This document shows positions 24,683 to 35,282 of a stretch of DNA of 64,000 nucleotides, one piece after another (within the stretch, counting starts at the first letter, position 1; each line of letters starts with the position of its first letter). The position numbers were made by a program, and so were the translations under genes. The stretch spans positions 208,030 to 272,029 of the forward strand of contig BDSI01000122.1 in assembly GCA_003117195.1 (NCBI GenBank), written 5' to 3'. The notes beneath the pieces were generated by a model. That model did not search any database and was not told the origin of the DNA. It worked only from the letters and a program-made list of their open reading frames with translations. The stretch comes from Eudorina sp. 2006-703-Eu-15. Lineage: Eukaryota > Chlorophyta > Chlorophyceae > Chlamydomonadales > Volvocaceae.

Positions 24683-24834
24683 ACATAATGATGTTACAGT
24701 GGACCCCGCGGGTCATCGATGACAGCCAAAGCTTCCTTACCACGCACTGCAGAAACGAAACCACGTGCACGATGGCGGCGTGGTTTCGTTTCTGCAGTGC
24801 TTGGTGCACCGGACAGGCTCCACAAGTGCACTGA
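24683..24834 (-). repeat. dispersed repeat with TGTAACATCC-type end, copy C, with long hairpin
   Basis: The reverse complement aligns with 8117-8267: CACTTGTGGAGCCTGTCCGG, then a hairpin, then GGCTGTCATCGATGACCC, GCGGGGTCCACTGTAACATC and an AT tail. The hairpin here has perfect 22-bp arms (24744-24765 with 24779-24800) and a 13-base loop, much longer than in copy A. Confidence 0.7.
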
Positions 24835-24957
24835 AACAAACCCGCCACCACCGCTACCAGGGAACCACCCCGTTCCTGAGAAGCAACCATAGCCAGGGAT
24901 AAGCCCGCTCAGGGGGAGTTAGCCACTAGGGCGCCCCTAGTAGTGAATAAACCCACT

Positions 24958-25518
24958 TCACCCCCACAGCGTGCGCTTGCCCGGCGGTATCGAGACAGCC
25001 GTCCCCGAGCCCTTCGGGGCCTTCAACGCGGCGATCCAGGGGGATGCAGTCAGCCAGGGGGGATGCAATGGCCTCCTCATGAGACGTGGATTAGTTACGT
25101 CCGCCCCACGTATGGCATTGGTGCCCCCGGTGCACTCCGGATTGGTTACGGCATTTTCGCGCTTTCCTTTCCACTGGACTATCGGCACATCTAAAGCCGG
25201 ATCTCCCATCTCCACCGGCTCAGGTTCTTGTTGCGCAGCATCATCTACTTCTGCCTGCTCCTGCTTATCCACCCTGGATTCCCTCCTGAAGTCCTGATTG
25301 ACATACAACCCTGCCATATCGTGCTGCAAAGCATACTCGAGATGGGAGATGGGCTTTTCTGCTGCCGGATGTGCAGCCTGTGGGCTGTACTGCTCCTGCC
25401 GTGGTGTCCTCGCGGGAACTGAGACGCATGGCCGAGATGCTGTACCGGCGTCTGACGGCAAGGCCGGCGGTCGGGGCCTGCGATGCGAACCGAACGATGG
25501 GACTGGGACCAAATACAT
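24958..25518 (-). mobile_element. ORF of a repeated element, copy 2, ~186 codons
   Basis: The longer of the two related ORFs. After the shared segment (SVPARTPRQEQYSPQ) it continues with a charged Glu/Gln/Asp-rich stretch and ends in SIPPGKRTLWG. No catalytic or zinc-binding motif is recognised. Presence in two diverged copies within 2 kb, next to other repeats, supports mobile-element origin; a gag-like or accessory protein is conceivable but not shown. The reading opens at a non-ATG codon in the ORF sense, so the true 5' end is unknown. Confidence 0.4.
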
Positions 25519-26039
25519 TAGGTGATTTTTCGCGGTTTCGCTGTCTTCCTTGACATAAGGGGAAGCAAGATCGGCCTACATTTATGTCCCATCATGTCAC
25601 CCCAACGTGCATGGGGACGACGGCGTAGGGCAAGGCCCGGTTCGCTCTGCACGGACATTGTACGGCATGTCAGGATTATCGGAACATCCAATACCAGGAT
25701 GGTGCTCATGTCTTTCAGAAACGACCAAACCGTGGAATATGTAGCTGGGGGTGCACTTGGTTAGGGTCGGTGAAGGCCTGTGCTGGCTTGTGAAGGTGGG
25801 CAGGCGCAGCGGTTGCATCGGGTGTCGTACGAATGGTTCTAAATTGTAATCAACTAAATAGCTTAAAGGTTCTACGCATTCTACCGAATCTAGGTAAAGC
25901 GCACAGCAGCAGTACTGACCGCGACTTAAACAACGAAGGGCTGGCTGTGACGTAGTAACAAACTCAACATTCTCTCCTTCAAAGACAATCTCACGGTCAA
26001 TTCCATGCGCACCGTAGCTTGATCTTATAAACTAAAGCG

Positions 26040-29000
26040 ATGAACGCAATACGTTTTTTGATCGGAGCTCTGGCTGTCTCTCTTGTCGGAGTTCAGGGAA
26101 CTGCGCGCGGTGTTGCGCGAGGTGAGCTTTGCACATGCTATTGGAATGATCGAATGTATTGACTGATGCAGCCATAACAGGCATTGCGGTTTCAAGCTCT
26201 GGCCTCTGCGAGCCCTGCCTCATAGCTGTGAGGGTTCTCGAGGACGCACTTTGCGACGACGAGGCTGTCGGGTTTATTGGTAAGCTGTGCAGATTAAGAC
26301 AAGTAGTTGGGGCAACGGTGAGAATCGGTGCGAGCTATCGAAACCACAGGCCAACTGCGGACGGTGCAAGAATTGCACGAGTCGAAAGCGGCAGTAGTGA
26401 AGGAGTGCGAGCATCATTCACATGCCCAGAGAAGCAGAGAGCCGTGGAAGGACCCGTGGAAGGACCCGTGGAAGGCTCCGGCACTTTGCAGCAACAATAG
26501 AGCTGGTAGTTGACTGCTGCAGGGCACGTCTTACACGGTTGACAGCAACGGTCGCCAGCATGTGTTAATACATGCCACGGATGGGGGAGGCCCGAAACCC
26601 GCGTGCCCATCTGCCCCTGCATGCAGTGGAAACCGTCACGAACCAACTCTGCCCAAGCACACCTGATCCCGACGAGGTATGTGTTTGTGCAGGGTGGTGC
26701 TGGCGGGGCCCGGATTGCGACAGTATCGGCATGCTGTGCGCGTGTCGATGAAACGCAGTCGCGACCGTTGAGGTCCACAGACCCGCGGGAAGTTGCACAC
26801 GACTCGAGATCAGAGCACTACCGTACAGCCATCTCCAGGATGCACATTCACAAAGGCGAGGGCAAAAAGAGTGTGTGGATGACTGGCCAGTCCCCAGCCA
26901 CCAGTCCCCAGCCACCAATCCGCAGTTCCCAGTCACCTGTCCATGCACAGTTCAATGACAGCCGGGCGCTGTCCTCAAGTGGTCCGTCCGAATGAATGAA
27001 TGAATCAGACCCGCAGTGGCCACCCACGGGTCATTGGTTGCCGATAGGGTTGCAGCTCCAGTAGAACATTGGATCTAATTAGAATAATAATATTCTAATT
27101 AAAAATAATATTAAAAAGTTTGCAGTCAGTCGTAACACTATACTACCTGACTACCTACCTACCTACCCACCTGCCTACTGCAGTGCGTGCAGCTGGCCAC
27201 GGCGCTGCTGCCGGTGGCGATCGAATGGCTGCGGGCCTCAGAGACCCCCGCGGACCTCTGCTCGGCAGCCGGCGTGTGTGATGCGGCGATGCTGGGTGAC
27301 CCCCTCTGGGACAGAGTGAGCCGGGTGGATGGCGGGTCGGGTCGGGTCGAGTCGGGTCCGTTGCGCCTGTGTGTGGTTTGCGGTGGGCGGCCCAGCCGGC
27401 CATCCTCTGTATCGTTACGTATCTGACCAGGCCTGACTCTGGCCAAGGGATGTGTGAGCAGCGGAAACACCGCCGAAGCACGCTCCTCCCTTTGCGGGGA
27501 AAGGAGAGGGGCGTGTGTTGGACCCCCCTTCCCCTTGACAGTGTAAGCAGTATTTGCTACATTTCAAGCGGGCCGCGGGCGCGTGGCGGTAATGTCACAA
27601 GCCTCATCCCATCAGACCTTTTCTCTCTAGACCCTTGAGGGATTTGTGGTCTCCAGGCCCTGCCTGGCCTGCAGACACGTGGTCGCGTGGTGGCTGGTCT
27701 CCCGCCCGACTGGGCTGGGGGCCACACCTGCCGCTTGACCTCCCACACGGCATCAGCATCGGTTGGACACATGGCCCGTGTGTCTCTTCTCTTGTCATGC
27801 TATGGTTGTGTGTGCGCTGCCCCCGCAGGCCCCGGGCCGGCTGTCCGACGGCTTTGAGTGCCCGCTGTGCAAACACGTGGTGGGCGCGGTGCGGCGCGAC
27901 ACCGCCACAGTCGCCTCGGCGGCCGCGGTGCGGTCCGCCGCCGCGGCGGCGTGCCAGCAGCTGCCCGGGGAGCTGGCGGCCGCATGCGCGGTTGAGATGG
28001 ACAAGAGAGGTGGGGGCGCGGTTAAGGCGGGGACCCTCCGGGTGGAGGGGAGGAGAGGTTCAGGCGTTCGTGGGCGGGGGTGTTTCGGAAGCAGGCCCGG
28101 CGGATGACCCGACCGGATTCGAAGCTGTTGTGCTGCAGGGGGTGCATGTTTGGGCACATGGGTGGGTGGGCGGGTGGCTGGGTGGGTGGGTGAAGGAGTC
28201 GAGTTACCGCACAGGGCATTCTGACGCGTCATCGGTGACAGCCGACGCCTCATTGCCGACAGCCAAACTGCGTGCGTGCAGAGGTCGTGCAGTCCTCCGG
28301 AGCAGACACCGCTCACCCCTCTCAGTAAACGGTACGACTTCTTCAGGCTGACTTCAGCGGCAGCCAGCCAGCGACAGCCGCGTCAGAGCGGCGGCTGATC
28401 AGATAGCCGTTCCCAACAGGACCTCCCGCGGGAAGTTGCGTCGCGTGCAGGTGACGCGGAGGAGGATGTTGGCGTTGTCGCTGCCCCCTGCCCGTGGGCC
28501 GACGGGCGTCGTCCAAAACAAAGTCGCCGAGCACGATTCCCTTCCCGGCGATCTCTACCGCCGACAAGTGTCCCGGGTGGGCCCCAGGACCACCCCCTGA
28601 TTGCACCGAGGCCGTCGCCGGCTCGCCGCAGCTCTGCCCACCGCGCTGAGACCCCTCGGTCAGCGGCCTCCCTGGACCTCCCGGCGCGCACCTGTGGTTC
28701 CCGCCCGCACCCTCAATATATGCCCCTACCAATCACCTGTATCCCCGCCCTCCCGCACCCACACACAGGGCCGCTTCTCCGACTGGCAGTGGGCGGTGCG
28801 GCTGCCGGAGACGGGGCCGGCCTGGCGCCGTGCGAGCTGATGGGCATGTGCGTGTCGGCGCTGGGCCGCTTCCGGGCCCCGCCGCTGAGCGCCGCGCTGG
28901 CCCGCCACCTGGCCGCTCTGAGCACCTCCCTGGGCAGCCTCCGGGGCAGCCTGCACGTCGCGCCGGAGCACCCCACCGCAGGCGGCCTGGCAGCCATGCG

Positions 29001-29797
29001 GGACAACCGCTGCGATGTTTGCAAGGTCGGCTCGGGGTGGGGTTGGTGCCTGGTGTGGTGGTGTGATGGGGAGAAGCTGGGGAGAGGCTGGGTGGGGAGA
29101 GGCTGGGTAGGGGTCCTGTCTGCTAGTTCCTGGGGCGCCTTGAGGTGCCTTGTGGATCGACCTGGGAAGGGGAGAGAGGGGAGAAAGGAAATTGGTGGAC
29201 ATGTGCATACTGTGGGAGATGGGGGTGGATCTCGCCAGTTACGGCCGCATGCAGCTGCCTTGGATCGCCGCATCGCCCCGGGGGGGGAAATGCGGTGGAT
29301 CTGGCTAGTTCCGACGCCCTGGGCACGCGCCGCAAGCCGTGTCCGGCACGAGGGGCGACGTCCTGGCGCCAGACGGCGTATGGATGGGCACCGCGAGCGG
29401 GATGCGCCGTCGTCTACCTGCTGGATCAGGTTAGTTCACCGGAAGACCACTCCGCCGCTGACGGAGGTACCGTATCTCCGTCGCTGACGGAGGTATCTCC
29501 GTCGCTGACTGATCTGCCTCGGTTGCTCTGACGGATGCACCTCTGCGCCCCCCACCCCCCGCACCCGCCTCGCAGTTGGCGGTGCTCGAGGTGGCGACGC
29601 TGCTCGCGAACCCCGATCTGCAGCAGAGCGCGTTGACGTTCGCGGAGGCCGCCTGCGACGGCGCCCTGCCGCCCAGCTACGCGCCCGAGTGCCGGGCCCT
29701 GGTGGGCACCTACCTGCCGGCGCTGTTCCAGGTGGTGCAGCAGGTGCTGGACCCGGATGTGGTATGCGCCAGGGTGCGGCTCTGCCTGGCGGCCTAG
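26040..29797 (+). CDS. secreted prosaposin-like protein, three saposin-B domains, 7 exons, 343 aa
   Basis: Exons are 26040-26121, 26172-26279, 26627-26676, 27184-27315, 27829-28009, 28769-29025 and 29576-29797; all are GT-AG and in phase. Residues 1-28 (MNAIRFLIGALAVSLVGVQG...) are a signal peptide. Domain 1 cysteines are 40, 43, 72, 81, 106 and 112, with an additional Cys55; domain 2 has 135, 138, 166, 177, 206 and 212; domain 3 has 266, 269, 297, 309, 334 and 340. This is the six-cysteine saposin-B pattern (CxxC ... C ... C ... C ... C) repeated three times. Exon 3 is only 50 bp and supplies the third cysteine of domain 1. Saposin-like domains bind lipids or membranes in lysosomal/vacuolar or secreted proteins; a precursor cleaved into separate saposins is possible. 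A linker of ~53 residues separates domains 2 and 3. The lipid ligand is unknown. Confidence 0.88.
27076..27101. repeat. AT-only perfect inverted repeat in saposin intron 3
   Basis: Arms TAATTAGAATA and TATTCTAATTA with a 4-base loop, in otherwise GC-rich surroundings, 80 bp upstream of an exon. Confidence 0.8.
28710..28748 (+). repeat. degenerate copy of the intron-tail repeat (saposin intron 5)
   Basis: Resembles the AATATGTC/CTACCAAT/CTATACCC blocks found before helicase exons. It ends 20 bp before the exon 6 acceptor. A reverse-orientation copy seems present at 29188-29225 in the next intron (AAATTGGTGGACATGTGCAT). Confidence 0.4.
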
Positions 29798-29965
29798 GCC
29801 TAGGCCTAGCTGCCGTCGTCGCTGGGGCGGGGCGGGGCGGGGCGGGGCGGGCGCGCTTGGCTCCAGGGCGACTCCCTGGGCCTGCGTGGATGGAGCAGTC
29901 GCCGCGGGCGCGGCGCAGTGCCGGGCGGTGAGGGTGCCGGTGGGGGTGCCGGAGGGAAGGCGACG

Positions 29966-29970
29966 TGTAA
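29966..29970 (+). terminator. polyadenylation signal TGTAA (saposin gene)
   Basis: TGTAA occurs 169 bp downstream of the saposin-gene stop codon, in the sequence GACGTGTAAATAATTG, which fits Chlamydomonadales 3' ends. Confidence 0.6.
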
Positions 29971-32156
29971 ATAATTGTGTACCAATAGTTCTGTACTGCC
30001 GAATGCCTTGTACCTGTACGTCATGTTGAGTTGTCTACAGTTGTCTACACGACGCCATTTCGATGGCGAGATGTCGGCTTTTTGATTTCCTCGCTGGTCT
30101 CGACGTTTCCCTGGCTTTTGGGGAATGAGAGATGCGAGCTCACGCGAGTCCCAGCAGGTCCCAGCCTGGGGAACAACACCTTGTCGTCCTCTTCTGTTGA
30201 AACGGTTGCGAGCCGCCGCCGACGGTGTCAGGGGGTGACAAGTAAGGGGGGTTACAATGAGAACCCATGTGGGAAGGGCTTCAACGGCCTGGGTCCGGCT
30301 GCGCCGTCCGTCGGCAATACAGTCCAGTCCATGCATTACTGCATTTTGCACTTGAACTCAACTTTTGCGAAGCGGAGTTCCAGGGCGGACCGGTTCCGTA
30401 CGTTGCCGTGTAGTTGGCGAATTTGAGTGTCCGTCGGGTCCGCCGCACTGGCATTGTGCTTTCCACACACACGCCTTGAAATGGCTGCTCAGTGGCATAC
30501 GGATCCGCCCCTGGGACGGCCTTCCAGCCCGATCCCGGAGCCCCCCGGCGGTCAGCAATCAGACCCAGAGACGCACCTGCCTGGGCGGCTGAGTGACTCC
30601 TGGTAGGCCGGGCCCGAGGGTGGGGTCTTGGGTTTGCGACTGGTGGTGCTGGCTGGCTGGATTGCGCCTCCGGAGCGCGGTGTTCGGAATCGCAGTATCT
30701 GGGTAGCTGAGCAGGCTGAGGCCTTCGGCTGTCACGGATGCACCACTGCAAACTTATTGGATGTTTGGATTACCGAACGTTTGGGGTGTGACGATTGGTG
30801 TTTGGCGGAGGGGTCGCGGGGGCTGTACCGCTTCAGAGGCAGGAACCGTACCGCTGGGCAACAACAAGTCCTTCCTTCCTTCCACAGGGGGGGGTGAAAG
30901 CCGAGCACTCCTGGCACCGTCCGAACGCAAGGCCTGGACCCTCCGGGGCGTACGGCAGTACGACGGTTGCCTCTGGACGGACGGCTGCTCGGACCTTCAG
31001 GACGGTGTCACCATGGGATCGTTGAGGGCATCATCCCAATATCGCAAATTCGCAATGACAAATCGCTGTTTTAGTCGAAGCTCGAGGGCAAGTCCTCCGG
31101 TTCTGCGGACATACCTGGACAGACACTTCCTGGTACTTCCTGACAGTTTTGAGCAATCATACAGTGTGATGGCGCGTAGTGTGTCCGCAATACAGTGTCA
31201 TCGTCAATTCGCAGTGGCGCATTTATTGTACTTCTTGCACCACAAGGAGGAAGCATTATGCGAACCGGAGGGCGAAGGAGTGCGGCTGGATGGTATTGCA
31301 GGCCCCATAAGGGGATCGGTGGTGCGCACCGTAGCCTACCAGGGATAAGCCCCAGCAGCGCTGCGGCGGCTGAGCAGCAAAGCAACCCCGTTCGCAGCCG
31401 CGGCATGCCTCTGCACCACCGGCTCCCCGATGTTGGCTGTACTGATCGGGCCGCCTTCAGGGGCGCGTCAACCCCCTCGCACCTAGCTGACCCGGCGGAT
31501 GAACGCAACCCAGTCCGCAGTTGGCTGTCGCGGCTGTCGAACCAGGACATCCAGCAAACCTTAACAGCTATCCGACGATAAGACCGTATCACAGAGTATC
31601 ACCCATCGGCGTTCAGTTTTGGTACGGTCGAGGCTACTGCACCTGCTCTGGCACCTGCCTTTCAAAGAGGTCCGCTGGGGTTTTGTCGATATTCGATGCG
31701 TGCACAGCGGTGCGGGGGCCTTCAGGGCCTGTCAGGGCCAGTCAGGGCCCTTTACCCCCATCCCAGACAAAGCCAAGTGAGTTTATTGTTTACTACAGCT
31801 TTGCATATATTTGGTCACCACTAACTTTGGGCATCTACAAGTGATATGCGGGAGAAACTGAGTGAGAAGGGAGCCGGTATCATGTTACGGATCTGGTTCC
31901 GGAGCAGCATGGAGCCCATGCAAAAATATAGTACAGCCAACGTTGCGAGAATGCAGATTTGATTACTACTTCGGAATTATAGTAAATGTGACATAAACAA
32001 ATTTACAAAGCTCTCGTGATCCCTTGCCTGTGAGGCTGTCCCGGAGAAACTTTACGACCCACAGCAAACCAGTTACTGCTTGTGATTCAAGATAACTTCT
32101 TACAATCCCTCCTTTACGCAAAGGTGTTTGTTCATAATTTCGTCTCGCTGGAAGGG
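29971..32156. other. spacer upstream of the nucleoside-hydrolase gene
   Basis: About 2.2 kb with no recognised gene. Open frames up to ~195 codons (for example 30761-31348 plus and 31071-31592 minus) overlap each other on both strands, have no family motif and no spliced extension. The phrase ACCAGGGATAAGCCCCAGCAG near 31.33 kb resembles ACCAGGGCAAGCCCCAGCAG near 60.56 kb, suggesting old mobile-element sequence. The last 200 bp are AT-rich and probably hold the promoter of the next gene. Confidence 0.45.
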
Positions 32157-33203
32157 ATGAAGCCGTCTGTCCTTCTCCTTGTCTTCCTTTGTCCGCTTGT
32201 GGTGATGGGATATGCAGCTCTCCAGAATGTCATTTTTGATCACGACGGAGGCATTGACGACTTTGTCACTCTACTGCTCCTGCTTTCGAAGCCGGAGCTG
32301 GTGTCTGTCGTTGGCGTAACCATTCTGGACGCCGACTGCCGGGTCGAGGTAGCAGCAAACACGACTTTGAAACTGCTTCACACTCTTGGCTATACGAAGA
32401 CGCCAGTAGCAATTTCGACCCTTCCGGCTGTCAATGACTTCCCCGACATCTGGCGCTGGTCGGGCATCTCTGTGGATGTGCAGCCACTTATAAACAACGT
32501 CAATCTCACCTCGATGCAGCAGAGCCTGGTGCAGCAGCCCGGACAGGACTATTTGTGGGAGCTGCTGCGCTCACAGCCGGAGCCTGTGACTATCGTCGCT
32601 ACGGGCCCGCTGAGCAACATCGCCTACGTCCTCGAAAGATACGGACAAGAAGCAGCTGACCGCATCAAGGAAGTTTGGTGGATGGGCGGAGCTGTGAACG
32701 TCCCGGGGAACGTGGAATTCCCTGGCCACGATGGCAGCGCCGAGTGGAACGCGTTCTGGGACCCGCCCGCAGTGGGCGTCGTCTGGAACTCCGGGGTCCC
32801 CGTGATCATGGTCCCGCTGGATGTGACCAACCATGTGCCCGTGACTCCTGAGCTCATCTACCGGTTCGGTCGCCAGGCGGGGCATCTGTATTCGGTGCTT
32901 GCGGGCACAATATGGTCGCGCGTCATCTCGTGGGTGTACGAGCGGCCGAACGAACCCTACTTCGCCTGGGACACGCTCACTGCGGCATGCCTGCTGAGCC
33001 CGGAGCTGTGCACGCGGGAGGACGCGTTGAGCACGTACGCGTTCGTGTCGGGTCCCAGCCAGGGCAGGACGGCGCCCGCCGCCACGGCACAGGAATGCGT
33101 CGCCAACCAGACGGAGGTTTCGGGGCCGCGCACGACTGCGGCGATCATGCAAGTTGATGCGGAGGACTTTTACACGTTCGTGCTGGAGGCGCTGAAGCGG
33201 TGA
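32157..33203 (+). CDS. secreted inosine/uridine-preferring nucleoside hydrolase family protein, 348 aa
   Basis: Single open frame from the ATG at 32157. An upstream in-frame GTG at 32082 is less likely, because the ATG directly opens a signal peptide (KPSVLLLVFLCPLVVMGYA). The N-terminal calcium/ribose motif reads DHDGGIDD (residues 28-35; family usual DTDPGxDD), so the essential Asp positions are kept but the Thr and Pro are replaced. Further family features are TIVATGPLSNIA, VWWMGGAVNVPGN, SAEWNAFWDPPA (the AExN...DPxAA element) and VPLDVTNHVPV. These enzymes hydrolyse the N-glycosidic bond of ribonucleosides to base plus ribose. With a signal peptide this one would act outside the cell or in the vacuole, consistent with purine salvage. 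It is intronless although all complete neighbours are spliced. A typical length is ~310-350 residues. Confidence 0.88.
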   Translation: MKPSVLLLVFLCPLVVMGYAALQNVIFDHDGGIDDFVTLLLLLSKPELVSVVGVTILDADCRVEVAANTTLKLLHTLGYTKTPVAISTLPAVNDFPDIWRWSGISVDVQPLINNVNLTSMQQSLVQQPGQDYLWELLRSQPEPVTIVATGPLSNIAYVLERYGQEAADRIKEVWWMGGAVNVPGNVEFPGHDGSAEWNAFWDPPAVGVVWNSGVPVIMVPLDVTNHVPVTPELIYRFGRQAGHLYSVLAGTIWSRVISWVYERPNEPYFAWDTLTAACLLSPELCTREDALSTYAFVSGPSQGRTAPAATAQECVANQTEVSGPRTTAAIMQVDAEDFYTFVLEALKR

Positions 33204-35282
33204 GGCGATTAAGGGAAATGGAATGGTGAGGAGCTGCAGACTTCCAGTGAGTAAGGGACGCTGGAGACCGTGCAATGAGGGCCTGCTCGGCTAGGAACCT
33301 AGGCTATGTGCCTCTCGCTTGCAACCCAGATGCGCTTGTGGAGCCGGCGCGGTGCGCAATGGTGGCGCTGCGTCGTTGTCCAGTGCGTGGTGAGGGGGCT
33401 GCGGCTCACACCGATGACCTGCGGGGTCAACTGCAACATGATCTACTTGAAACCCAGATGGCGCATGGTTTGACTGGTTGGCGGAAATGGGTGGAGTCGC
33501 GGTGTGCCGTCGGCGTCCGATGGCGTGTCCGTATGGACACGTTTTCCATCGGGACGGCCTTTGCTAGCTTAAGGGGATGGACGGCCAGTGGGGATCTGAA
33601 AGAACGGAAAGCCCGGAGCGTGGCAGTCCACGCAAACCCTGCATGTGCATACGGCATGCTGCGACGGCCAGTCGTGACATGGCTTTGGTGGCCTGTGCCA
33701 GTGCGCGCCGATGTCTCCTGCGACAACGAACGCAGCAGTCAAGAGTGCTGGCTACCGGTGGCTGGAAAGATTTCCCCGGCACCAAGCATAAGAGCCAAAC
33801 CCAGGGACTGGCAATCGAGCATGGCAACCGCAGGCTGACTGGTGGGCGCTGAAACGTGGAGAGGCTGGAGCACATTGGAATGCGCTGGTGGTCAAGGGGT
33901 GGAGGCATGGATATTAACCGGACTGATGGCAAACTAGCGGTGTGCGCGTGCGTTGGGGTCGACTACATAGTCGGAGGGCGAGGACTGAGTGCGCATGCCC
34001 ACATCGTGAGACGCCCGTGTGGGACCTCAGGGGTAGGCTGCGAGGCTGTCCAGCGTGGTTTCCGTTCGCCGTACGGTTGCAACCCCGTGCGAACTGGGCA
34101 ACTGGCACCTTGTGAAGAACTGCGTCTCATCGCCGGTGGTCCCTTGAGGGGTTTGACATGATTGCAAGAGCGTGGCATTCAGGGCCCACCATGGGCGCCT
34201 TCGTAATAAGCAACTGTACATAGGGCTGGCAGTATGTATAACGTTAAGGGACCGATGACGCCTGTTTGGGGTCCGCTGTGAGCAGCATTTAACATTCATT
34301 CACGGGATGAAATGATGTATGGGATGGTGAACGTGCCGCCGCTGAGAGCCGACGCCTTACATGTTTGTTGGTCAAGGCTCCAACTCGTGTAAATGTGTGT
34401 TAAAATAAACCGAGAGACACGACTTGCGAGGACCTTAATTGCGCACGCGGACGAGTGAGGCCGTTGGCTGCGTAAATGTGTGTGTGGGGGGAGGAGGGGG
34501 ACAAGCGGGGGCAACCGCTCGAGACGTTGTATGGGTAGCGCCTAGCGTGGCCGACGTTCGCGGACGACGGGGATACATCGTGAATGACATGTTGCTGGGA
34601 TGACATGCAGCCGGAACGTGTAGGCATACTCGGCGGGCATGTGATACATATGAGTGGCCCCAAGAGAGCAACACCGACTGTTGCAGTCTGCAGGATGCAA
34701 GTATGGCAAGTAGTCGCCACCACGTGTAATGCCATGAGGACAAGACAGCGCTAATGCGGCCCAAATCAGGTCCACCCGGTCCACCCCTCGTCGAGTTTCC
34801 GGTTCCGGCGAGTTCCTGTCACACAAACCTGGAGGCAATCCGCACAATGCACATACATTGCACACAGAAAATCAAGGTCGTGCAAGTCGTGGCAGGTGGG
34901 ACAGTGTGACCAACACACGGAACAGGTGCACATCAGTACGACAGGCGGGGCAGGGCATTGCATATCGTGAGTACCGCACTGAACATGCAGCCAATATACC
35001 ATCGATCAGTAAATAGTATACAGGATTGTCGCACTAAACATGATTTGTATCGTCGAAAGAGAACGTTACGGTTTCGGAGCACGATGGTAATCATCGTCAA
35101 TTTTGTTCGAGACAAATAATTAATTGACGAAATAATATAAGATATATTGAACCCTGGATTTATGTGAATTTGCGCCCTTGGGATTGCTTTTCCGATAGAG
35201 GTCTTGTGTTTACTGCAGGACTTTCCGCAGGGCATCAACTATTCTGCCACGCTGTAGACGTTTCATGTCATAGCTATTTCCA
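33204..35282. other. spacer between nucleoside-hydrolase and helicase genes
   Basis: About 2.1 kb without a supportable gene. It begins with a copy of the TGTAACATCC repeat family (33328-33441), contains a degenerate second trace near 34235-34275 (GGACCGATGACG...GGGGTCCGCTGTGAGC), and becomes AT-rich from ~35.0 kb, where the helicase promoter should lie. No close TGTAA signal for the hydrolase gene was seen. Confidence 0.5.
33328..33441 (+). repeat. dispersed repeat with TGTAACATCC-type end, copy D
   Basis: Contains CGCTTGTGGAGCC, GGTGCGCAATGGTGGCGC, CCAGTGCGTGGTGAGG, GGCTCACACCGATGACC and TGCGGGGTC, then CAACTGCAACATGATC, aligning with copies A and C. Its terminal TGTAACATCC has decayed to TGCAACATGA. 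Confidence 0.6.

Larger units (their letters stand above)
22752..26039. other. mobile-element debris between Kazal and saposin genes
   Basis: A 3.3-kb stretch with no host gene recognised. It contains G-rich GGGTAG-type repetition at 23005-23065 and a copy of the CAGACACACCCAGCC repeat at 23140-23190. It also has two related minus-strand ORF fragments (near 23.5-23.7 and 25.0-25.5 kb), a reverse copy of the TGTAACATCC repeat with a long hairpin (24.68-24.83 kb), and AT-richer sequence just upstream of the saposin gene. Confidence 0.55.

Noticed and set aside
26344..26513. Alternative saposin exon with a PWKDPWKDPWK repeat
   Set aside because: It fits the phase of exon 2 but inserts a proline/tryptophan repeat into a saposin domain and leaves no phase-0 donor to the next exon. 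The 50-bp exon at 26627-26676 completes the six-cysteine pattern exactly.
30761..31592. Overlapping frames of 195 (plus) and 173 (minus) codons
   Set aside because: Opposite-strand overlap, no motif, and neighbouring traces of repeat sequence; insufficient for a gene call.
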